From Patescibacteria group bacterium UBA2100 (GTDB lineage Bacteria; Patescibacteriota; Minisyncoccia; Phycocordibacterales; UBA2100), in assembly GCA_002331185.1 (NCBI GenBank), contig DCYW01000038.1:31860-48376 (forward strand): a stretch of DNA of 16,517 nucleotides, read 5' to 3'. The notes under the pieces were generated by a model. It ran no database searches. It had not been told where the DNA came from and was given only the letters and a program-made list of their open reading frames with translations. Shown in pieces: positions 1 through 4,626 of the stretch; positions within the stretch are counted from its first letter, which is position 1; every line of letters starts with the position of its first letter. Made by a program: the position numbers and the translations under genes.

Positions 1-323
1 TTGCTGCAGCGGTTGCTGAAGCATTCAGTAATCAGGGACGGGACGACGTACCAGCGGTTACACCACAGCAGCAGGATAAAGTTCCTTCCAGCGCAGCAGC
101 AATTACACCTCAAGACACGTCATCTGGTCGTCTGGTGGTGAGTCGAGGAGATACCGGAAGGTATAACGAAGTCGTTGCGTGCTTGAAGAGGGGCGGACTA
201 GTTGAAGGTACCGATTTTCGAAAGAGGCCAGGTACAGATACTGGTATCCAAATATCCTCTGCTTTGAGGACCGCTTCGCAGGAAATTAAAGACCTGCTGG
301 CGCGATGTCAAAAACCTGCATAG
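1..323 (+). CDS. 3' end of an unrecognised gene (partial, starts before the window)
   Basis: The reading frame is open from the left edge (codons from position 3) to a TAG at 321-323, giving at least 106 residues. I do not recognise the protein. The visible part begins with about 44 residues rich in Ala, Gln, Pro, Ser and Thr, including a PQQQ run, which looks like a flexible linker. About 60 residues of more ordinary composition follow and end in DLLARCQKPA. A GTG at 135 could start a 62-residue protein, but there is no Shine-Dalgarno sequence before it and the frame continues upstream without a stop, so I treat it as the tail of a longer protein. A good stem-loop terminator follows 9 bases after the stop. 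Confidence is good that the frame is coding, and there is none for function. Confidence 0.6.
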   Translation, partial: AAAVAEAFSNQGRDDVPAVTPQQQDKVPSSAAAITPQDTSSGRLVVSRGDTGRYNEVVACLKRGGLVEGTDFRKRPGTDTGIQISSALRTASQEIKDLLARCQKPA

Positions 324-331
324 AAGCGTGC

Positions 332-366
332 TGAGGCGAGCATAATTCTGCTCGCCTCACATCCTT
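332..366 (+). terminator. Rho-independent terminator
   Basis: Perfect 11-bp stem (TGAGGCGAGCA at 332-342 with TGCTCGCCTCA at 349-359), 6-nt loop, then CATCCTTTTATTT. It closes the transcript of the partial gene at the left edge. The following stretch to 467 holds no gene. It has a weak AATCA/TGATT inverted repeat at 406-421 and, at its end, the strong ribosome binding site of the next gene. I see no convincing promoter there. Confidence 0.85.
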
Positions 367-467
367 TTATTTAATCAGTATTCTGTGTTGAACTTTTTAT
401 CCGCGAATCATTTCGTTGATTAGAAAGGTCCACATAGGGCCCATGTACAACCTAGGAGGGACGTAAC

Positions 468-890
468 ATGAAGTTCTTTAAAAAAGTATTCCTCTCTGGA
501 GTTATTGGGTTCATGATGGTTTTCCTAACCATCCCAATGACGCCGGCTTTCGCTGGAGATCCAACGTGTAAAAACTGTGGGTCACCGACTGCCTTGCGTC
601 AAGTAGGGTGCACGTTGGTGCGATTGCACTTCACTCAAGAAGAAAAAGGCGCTGTGGGTATTCGTCTCTATGATGAAACAGGCGCAATCATTTATGATCG
701 ATATTCGCGTGACAGATCTTTTGAAAAGCAGATAGAAGATACATATGCTATTTGTGAAGGAACTGTCGCTCAGGCGCGCAGGGTTACTATTACCCGATGT
801 ATTCCTGAAGTCGCGGTACCACTTTCTTTTGACGGCGATGTCCTTGAGGCATTCAGTTTGAGTGAGCAATCGCCGATTCGATTGCCGTAA
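468..890 (+). CDS. Small secreted Cys-containing protein, function unknown
   Basis: 140 residues. The N-terminus is a textbook signal peptide: basic MKFFKK, a hydrophobic core to about residue 22, and a likely signal peptidase I site after Ala29 (TPAFA/GD). The mature part of about 111 residues has five cysteines: C34 and C37 in a CKNC pair, then C48, C96 and C111. It contains a mixed, plausibly folded stretch (for example AVGIRLYDETGAIIYDR) rather than low complexity. No further membrane segment is seen. The start is fixed by AGGAGGG at 454-460, 7 bases before the ATG, one of the few strong Shine-Dalgarno sites in the window. Its TCxNC motif recurs in the mature N-terminus of the next gene. 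No family is recognised. Confidence 0.8.
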   Translation: MKFFKKVFLSGVIGFMMVFLTIPMTPAFAGDPTCKNCGSPTALRQVGCTLVRLHFTQEEKGAVGIRLYDETGAIIYDRYSRDRSFEKQIEDTYAICEGTVAQARRVTITRCIPEVAVPLSFDGDVLEAFSLSEQSPIRLP

Positions 891-907
891 AGAGCGGAGA
901 AGTAGTT

Positions 908-937
908 TGGTGAGAGGCTCGCAAGAGACTCTCACCA
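908..937 (+). terminator. Stem-loop after the secreted Cys protein, probable terminator
   Basis: A 9-bp stem (TGGTGAGAG with CTCTCACCA) continues after one G-A mismatch into a 3-bp inner stem capped by a GCAA tetraloop. The tail GATACTTTACTT is only moderately T-rich, so termination strength is uncertain. It sits between the stop at 890 and the promoter of the next gene. Confidence 0.6.
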
Positions 938-942
938 GATAC

Positions 943-970
943 TTTACTTATTTCAATACTATGGTATAAT
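943..970 (+). promoter_or_regulatory. Promoter of the Tyr-rich membrane protein gene at 1001
   Basis: Consensus -10 TATAAT at 965-970 with an extended -10 TG at 962-963 (TGGTATAAT). The best -35 is TTTACT at 943-948 with 16-base spacing. Transcription would start near 977, leaving an AT-only leader of about 24 bases with no Shine-Dalgarno site. Confidence 0.75.
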
Positions 971-1000
971 ATACATCACAACTTAATTAATAAATATTTT

Positions 1001-1975
1001 ATGACTTTTATCAAACATTCAGCCACAAATAGTTTTGCAACTCTAGCGCTTGGGACGCTCTTCTTTATAGCTATTTCTTTAATAGCTACTACAGCTACGG
1101 TAAATGCACAAGATTGGGATAACTATAATTATGACACTGGTTGGTACACGGGTGGTGACACGTGTGTAAACTGTAGTGCAGGATGGGATGATTATAGTTA
1201 CGCTGCAGATACCTGGGATAACTATAACTATGACACTGGATGGGATAATTACTCATACGATAATAGTGGATGGGATGATTATACCTACTATGATTTGGCA
1301 CAAACCAACGACTATCAGTATGGTTATAATGATTACCAATATGGGTACAACGATTATCAGTATAATTATCCTGGGGTAATTTACGATGATTGGAATACTG
1401 ACTGGAATCTAGATTTTGCCTTTGACTATTACAATTATGATAACTACGACTATTACGAGCCACGTTATTATCCAACATATACTCCTTCGTATTCACAGCC
1501 ATCTTCATACTACAACAACGTGGTAAGTAACGTCACGAACACAAACACAAACATAAACAACAATACAAACGTTAATAACGTCTCAAGCGGATACCCAGTA
1601 TATATTCCACCAGCACAACCACAACCGATTGTGCGTTACTCATATCCAACAACTCTCGTTACTACACCGCAGCCACAACCTCGTGTTACTGTAGCAGCAG
1701 CACGAACTGGATACGTAAACATTAACCAAATTCCGTATACTGGGACAAATAATCTTCCCTACACCGCAGCGCTCATTGTTGCCGCATTTGGTGTAGGAGC
1801 AGTACTTTTCTTCCGCAAAACAGGCGTCTTTAGTTCAATTGAACTACCAGCGTTTGCAGCGGTACGTAGTACTGATGAACAAACAAAAACTGATATAGCG
1901 GCAGCAGAAGGCGATACACTTTCGCTAGAAAATGGAAATGATGGCCCAAAACTCTCATTCGTTAAGCGACAATAA
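1001..1975 (+). CDS. Tyr/Asn-rich repeat surface protein with C-terminal membrane anchor
   Basis: 324 residues, not assignable to a named family. Order of parts: signal peptide with likely cleavage after Ala36 (TVNA/QD); a CVNC pair at C55-C58; five imperfect W-D-(N/D)-Y-x-Y units between W39 and Y97; three tandem 7-residue NDYQYGY-type units at 103-123; a Tyr/Asp stretch; an Asn/Thr-rich stretch around 178-195; a Pro/Gln-rich stretch; the motif IPYTG at 244-248; a hydrophobic segment at about 256-271 followed by RK; and a 53-residue tail rich in acidic and small residues. This is the layout of an exported, low-complexity protein anchored by its C-terminus. IPYTG resembles an LPxTG sorting signal, but the tail after the membrane segment is far longer than in normal sortase substrates, so simple membrane anchoring is as likely. 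It has its own promoter and terminator. The role is unknown, and adhesion is only a guess from its composition. Confidence 0.85.
   Translation: MTFIKHSATNSFATLALGTLFFIAISLIATTATVNAQDWDNYNYDTGWYTGGDTCVNCSAGWDDYSYAADTWDNYNYDTGWDNYSYDNSGWDDYTYYDLAQTNDYQYGYNDYQYGYNDYQYNYPGVIYDDWNTDWNLDFAFDYYNYDNYDYYEPRYYPTYTPSYSQPSSYYNNVVSNVTNTNTNINNNTNVNNVSSGYPVYIPPAQPQPIVRYSYPTTLVTTPQPQPRVTVAAARTGYVNINQIPYTGTNNLPYTAALIVAAFGVGAVLFFRKTGVFSSIELPAFAAVRSTDEQTKTDIAAAEGDTLSLENGNDGPKLSFVKRQ
1115..1297 (+). repeat. Degenerate W-D-x-Y-x-Y coding repeats
   Basis: Five imperfect repeats whose Trp codons begin at 1115, 1184, 1214, 1241 and 1271, encoding WDNYNYDTGW, WDDYSYAADTW, WDNYNYDTGW, WDNYSYDNSGW and WDDYTYY. The first and third units are the same in protein but differ in synonymous codons. 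Confidence 0.85.
1307..1369 (+). repeat. Three tandem 21-bp coding repeats (NDYQYGY)
   Basis: Units at 1307-1327, 1328-1348 and 1349-1369 encode NDYQYGY, NDYQYGY and NDYQYNY. Asn, Asp, Tyr, Gln and Gly codons vary between units (AAC/AAT, GAC/GAT, TAT/TAC, CAG/CAA, GGT/GGG), so the protein sequence is kept while the DNA has drifted. Confidence 0.9.
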
Positions 1976-2001
1976 GTACACTCTGCACTTACACAAGTCA
2001 T

Positions 2002-2045
2002 AAAAACACAAACACCCGCATATGTATGCGGGTGTTTGTGTTTTT
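2002..2045 (+). terminator. Very strong terminator after the Tyr/Asn-rich gene
   Basis: A 20-bp perfect stem (AAAAACACAAACACCCGCAT with its complement, plus a closing T-A pair around an ATGT loop) ending in TTTTTATGTT. The A-run on the left flank also gives a T-run on the other strand, so it could work in both directions. Confidence 0.93.
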
Positions 2046-2080
2046 ATGTTATTACAATTAGAGTATTTATCTAGCAGCAC

Positions 2081-2113
2081 AAGATATATGGACATCGGAT
2101 GTCCATATATCTT
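2081..2113. other. Long perfect inverted repeat of unknown role
   Basis: A 15-bp perfect stem (AAGATATATGGACAT with ATGTCCATATATCTT) around a 3-base CGG loop. It lies alone in the 155-base gap between a strong terminator and the next promoter. It is followed by TTGGGAGC with no T-run, so it is not a typical terminator. It could be a protein-binding palindrome, an RNA hairpin or a remnant of a mobile repeat. Confidence 0.75.
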
Positions 2114-2161
2114 TGGGAGCTTAATTATTATGATTCTGGGCTACTTATATGTGAGGATATA

Positions 2162-2191
2162 TTGACAAATATGGTACAAAAGGAGCATTAT
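2162..2191 (+). promoter_or_regulatory. Promoter of the Tyr-rich secreted protein gene at 2201
   Basis: Consensus -35 TTGACA at 2162-2167 and, 18 bases on, CATTAT at 2186-2191 (4 of 6 matches to TATAAT). The start would fall about 3 bases before the ATG, making the transcript almost leaderless. An AGGAG at 2181-2185 lies 15 bases before the ATG and would be upstream of that start, so it probably is not a ribosome binding site. The layout matches the promoter at 2787. Confidence 0.55.
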
Positions 2192-2200
2192 TAAAAGTAT

Positions 2201-2707
2201 ATGAACAACATATCAATCTTTATCACATCTATAGCCACAGCTCTTGTTTTGAGTGCATTAGTATTGTTTATATTGCCAACGATCACTCATGCATATTCGT
2301 ATAGCGTGAATCCCACCACGAATCCTTGGCAGAGTGCTGGTTACTATAATTATTCTTACCAAAACCAAACACAGATAAATGAATCTGCATATTGGCACTA
2401 CAACCGCTATCCATACACTAAGTCGTATTATGGAAGTCCAGTGATACCACAGGTGAATTGTAACTATCCATCATCTCAGCAATACTACTACGATTGTCCT
2501 CAATATTATCAAAACTACTCAACGTTCGAATATGTAACGTACTATCCAGAGTACGAATACCCGTATTATCCCACATACGAACCATACTATGAGTACTATT
2601 ACACGTATGAGCCATACTATGATTTGGGTTGGCAAGGGGGCTACGAACCGTATTGTTGGAATAGTGTCTATTGTGACTATCCTGGACAGGTCTACTACTC
2701 TATCTAA
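2201..2707 (+). CDS. Tyr-rich secreted low-complexity protein
   Basis: 168 residues. A signal peptide covers about the first 31 residues (hydrophobic core ATALVLSALVLFILP, likely cleavage after THA). The mature part is extraordinarily rich in tyrosine: about 40 tyrosines in under 140 residues, often as YY or YYY, mixed with Pro, Glu, Asn, Gln and Ser. The middle is a run of P-E/T-Y units (YEYPYYPTYEPYYEYYYTYEPYY in outline). Four cysteines are present (in VNCNY, YDCPQ, PYCWN and VYCDY). There is no C-terminal anchor, so it should be released or held by cross-links or binding. I do not recognise a family. Composition alone recalls sticky or cross-linked structural proteins, which is not evidence of function. 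The TAA directly upstream in frame (2192) fixes this ATG as the most 5' start. Confidence 0.8.
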   Translation: MNNISIFITSIATALVLSALVLFILPTITHAYSYSVNPTTNPWQSAGYYNYSYQNQTQINESAYWHYNRYPYTKSYYGSPVIPQVNCNYPSSQQYYYDCPQYYQNYSTFEYVTYYPEYEYPYYPTYEPYYEYYYTYEPYYDLGWQGGYEPYCWNSVYCDYPGQVYYSI

Positions 2708-2734
2708 AGAAGCATGCCAGACATACAACCACTC

Positions 2735-2751
2735 TATAAAACGGTTTTATA
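2735..2751. other. AT-rich palindrome after the Tyr-rich gene
   Basis: TATAAAA and TTTTATA arms around CGG form a 7-bp stem 27 bases after the stop at 2707. It has no T-run and is weak, so it could be a poor terminator or chance. Confidence 0.35.
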
Positions 2752-2786
2752 ACATTTCTGCCATCGAGGAAGAGATGTAGCTGCTA

Positions 2787-2815
2787 TTGACAAAGATGTT
2801 TTATTGTGTTACTAT
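2787..2815 (+). promoter_or_regulatory. Promoter of the 57-residue secreted peptide gene
   Basis: Consensus -35 TTGACA at 2787-2792, exactly 17 bases, then -10 TACTAT at 2810-2815 preceded by an extended -10 TG at 2807-2808. Transcription should start near 2822, 2-3 bases before the ATG at 2825, giving an essentially leaderless message. Confidence 0.75.
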
Positions 2816-2824
2816 AAACATTAT

Positions 2825-2998
2825 ATGACCTTACGTAATAAGGAAATCCCAGCCTTGGTTGTGACATGTGCGTTTGCCATGTTTGCAGTCGCTGTGATTC
2901 CTACATATGCACAGGCGTCTTCTTATTATAATGATGGAACCGCTGTTCTTTGTTCTGATATATTCTGCACTAGTTGCTACTATAATAGCGGAAAGTAG
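2825..2998 (+). CDS. Very small secreted Cys peptide, function unknown
   Basis: 57 residues from the ATG at 2825. An upstream TTG at 2804 would add seven residues but lies inside the promoter, so I reject it. A hydrophobic segment of about residues 9-27 ends in a likely signal peptidase site (TYAQA/SS). This leaves a mature peptide of about 26 residues, SSYYNDGT followed by a Cys-rich end with three cysteines (LCSDIFCTSC) and YYNSGK. The YYN and Cys content links it to the preceding secreted proteins. The frame after the TAG closes again within eight codons, so it does not look like a frameshifted remnant of a longer gene. The good promoter directly in front supports it being a real gene. Confidence 0.6.
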   Translation: MTLRNKEIPALVVTCAFAMFAVAVIPTYAQASSYYNDGTAVLCSDIFCTSCYYNSGK

Positions 2999-3102
2999 AT
3001 TGGAATTGGAATACCACTCTCGTGAACAACAAACACGGTATTCATGTTAAGAACCAGTGGAATGTAAGAATACGCTATTGGCAACAGTTCAGTATTTAAA
3101 AC

Positions 3103-3134
3103 AAAATGGCACCCAATTGGGTGCCATTTTGTTT
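3103..3134. terminator. Bidirectional terminator between the + strand peptide gene and thrS
   Basis: A 12-bp perfect stem, AAAATGGCACCC (3103-3114) with GGGTGCCATTTT (3119-3130), around an AATT loop. The + strand continues TTTTGTTTATTTATTTT and the minus strand TTTTGTTTTAAATAC, so it can end transcripts arriving from both sides. The thrS stop codon begins just 3 bases away. Positions 2999-3102 contain no gene. A 7-bp repeat GAATACC (3009-3015) with GGTATTC (3037-3043) is the only structure seen there. Confidence 0.9.
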
Positions 3135-4374
3135 ATTTATTTTGCTTAGGATATTCAGCTTCAATTCGTTCTACAAATTTCGCTGCAGACATTGATCCAA
3201 TTTTTCCTCCATCTCTACTTTCAAGAGTTATGTTTTTTTCTTTAACCTCAGCATCACCAATGATTATGGTGTAGGGAACTTTGAGCTGTGTAACTTTATG
3301 AGTTTTCTTTCCTAATTTATCTTTTGATACATCGAGTTCAGCACGAATCCCTGCATTTTTTAGTTCTTGATGTATTTGTACTGCGTAGTCATTATGCACT
3401 TCGGAGACAGCAAGAACACGAACTTGTTCAGGAGCAAGCCATACTGGAAAGGCCCCAGCGTAATGCTCAATGAGGAATGCCATAATCCGTTCAATTGCCC
3501 CCACTGAAGAACGGTGCACCACAAACGCGCGTTTCTTCTTACCGTCATCTCCGATATAGGTAAGGTCAAAGCGATCTGGCATGCAAAAGTCGTATTGTAC
3601 GGTGAATGCAGTATCCTCTTTTCCATTGGCGTTTTTCATTTGAACGTCAATCTTAGGGCCATAAAACGCTGCTTCGTCTTCTGCTTCAACAAATTCACTA
3701 CAGCGTTTTTGCATAAGCTTGCGCATTAGATCTTCACCCTTGTCCCATGCCTCTTTGTTATCATAGTATTTTTCAGTATCTTTACGGTCGCCAAGTGAGA
3801 GTCGATACCAGTAATCTTTACCCATGGTAAGTCCAAGTACATTTGCTACATACTCGATAAGATCAAGTGCATTACTAATTTCGTCGATGGCTTGTTCTTC
3901 GTCCTTACAAATAATATGTGCATCAGAAAGGCAGAACGTCCGGACACGTTGCAGACCCATAAGTTCTCCAGATTGTTCATAGCGGTAGAGTCCAGCTAAT
4001 TCTGCAATACGCATTGGTAGTTCTCGGTAACTATGTGGTCGTGTAAGGTAGAGTTCAAAGTGATGTGGACATGTCATTGGGCGAAGCATAAATTCTTCAT
4101 CGTCAATTACAATTGGAGCGTACATAGAGTCTTTATAATGAGGGTAGTGTCCCGACTTTTTATAGAGATCAAGTTTTGCTATATCAGGAGTATGTACATG
4201 TTGGTAACCACGACGAATCTCCTCATCCACAATAAAGCGTTCAAGTATGCGCCGCATTGCGGCACCTCGTGGAGTAAAAAGAGGTAGTCCTTTTCCGACT
4301 GAATTTGAGAAAGCAAACAAGTCGAGTTGTTTACCCAATTTTTTATGATCTCTTTCTATTTTTTCTTCTGACAT
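3133..4374 (-). CDS. thrS: Threonyl-tRNA synthetase, N-terminally reduced form
   Basis: 413 residues; charges tRNA-Thr with threonine in the cytoplasm. It opens with the ThrRS hallmark RDHKKLGKQLDLF (8-20), then the class II core: motif 1 region GYQHVHTP (56-63), motif 2 region RYEQSGELMGLQRVRTF (131-147), AFYGPKID (236-243) and motif 3 around VHRSSVGAIER (286-296). The zinc ligands that sort threonine from valine are present as C102 (MTCPHH), H153 (SDAHIIC) and H287. The last 100 residues or so form the anticodon-binding domain. Compared with the usual 640-residue enzyme, the TGS and N2 editing domains are absent, so this protein cannot itself edit Ser-tRNA-Thr by the N2 route. The glutamine often seen before the SDAH/DDAH motif is Leu149 here. 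It is controlled by the T-box leader directly upstream and ends in the bidirectional terminator at 3103. Confidence 0.97.
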   Translation of the reverse strand: MSEEKIERDHKKLGKQLDLFAFSNSVGKGLPLFTPRGAAMRRILERFIVDEEIRRGYQHVHTPDIAKLDLYKKSGHYPHYKDSMYAPIVIDDEEFMLRPMTCPHHFELYLTRPHSYRELPMRIAELAGLYRYEQSGELMGLQRVRTFCLSDAHIICKDEEQAIDEISNALDLIEYVANVLGLTMGKDYWYRLSLGDRKDTEKYYDNKEAWDKGEDLMRKLMQKRCSEFVEAEDEAAFYGPKIDVQMKNANGKEDTAFTVQYDFCMPDRFDLTYIGDDGKKKRAFVVHRSSVGAIERIMAFLIEHYAGAFPVWLAPEQVRVLAVSEVHNDYAVQIHQELKNAGIRAELDVSKDKLGKKTHKVTQLKVPYTIIIGDAEVKEKNITLESRDGGKIGSMSAAKFVERIEAEYPKQNK

Positions 4375-4400
4375 AGAGTAATTATTTACTTGATTGAATA

Positions 4401-4580
4401 AGAAAAACGTCCGAGTAAATACGCGACATTAAATCGTGTACTTACTAGGACGATCTACATTGTGTAACCGCGGTTCCACCTAGTTTTCTAGGATATATCC
4501 TAGACACTTATTAAATTGGATTAGGCATATACTGCGCGAAACGCTCGCCTTTGGTTGGTAGCCAAAGCAATCTCCAATGT
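4401..4580 (-). promoter_or_regulatory. T-box riboswitch leader of thrS (transcription attenuation)
   Basis: Read on the minus strand, the 205-base leader contains the T-box core GGTGGAACCGCGG. The antiterminator forms from ACTAGG (4484-4479) with CCTAGT (4449-4444), enclosing the bulge TGGAACC (4478-4472), where TGGA would bind a tRNA ending in UCCA, and GCG (4471-4469) with CGT (4452-4450). The competing terminator uses the same 3' arm: CGTCC, one mismatch, AGTAA and TAC pair with GTA, TTACT and GGACG, ending at 4408 and followed by TTTTTCTT. Upstream are a P1 helix (ATTGGA 4578-4573 with TCCAAT 4520-4515), a hairpin CTTTGG/CCAAAG with loop CTACCAA (4561-4555) carrying the Thr codon ACC, and a CTAGGA/TCCTAG hairpin at 4503-4488. 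Established logic: uncharged tRNA-Thr stabilises the antiterminator and turns thrS on. The choice of specifier codon is my inference. Confidence 0.92.
4408..4452 (-). terminator. Attenuator terminator of the thrS T-box
   Basis: Stem from CGTCCTAGTAAGTAC (starting 4452) with GTATTTACTCGGACG (ending 4408), about 13 Watson-Crick pairs with one mismatch and one G-U, and an inner CGA/TCG pairing. TTTTTCTT follows at 4407-4400. It shares the CGTCCTAGT arm with the antiterminator, so only one of the two can form. Confidence 0.9.
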
Positions 4581-4586
4581 GTGTGC

Positions 4587-4615
4587 ATAGTAGCACTGCA
4601 CTAATTTTCGGTCAA
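4587..4615 (-). promoter_or_regulatory. Promoter of thrS
   Basis: On the minus strand: -35 TTGACC (4615-4610), exactly 17 bases, -10 TACTAT (4592-4587) with an extended -10 TG just before it (TGCTACTAT). Transcription would start near 4580, at the first base of the T-box structure. It begins 11 bases after the dnaE stop, and I see no terminator in between, so some read-through from dnaE into the T-box is possible. Confidence 0.85.
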
Positions 4616-4626
4616 CGTGAGAGAAT

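Noticed and set aside
1095..1508. Minus-strand frame of 137 residues opposite the Tyr/Asn-rich gene
   Set aside because: His/Asn/Tyr-rich nonsense caused by the TAT/AAT-rich repeats on the other strand. The + frame has signal peptide, repeats and anchor.
2804..2824. TTG start of the small secreted peptide
   Set aside because: It overlaps the promoter -10 region, and the ATG at 2825 gives a clean signal peptide.
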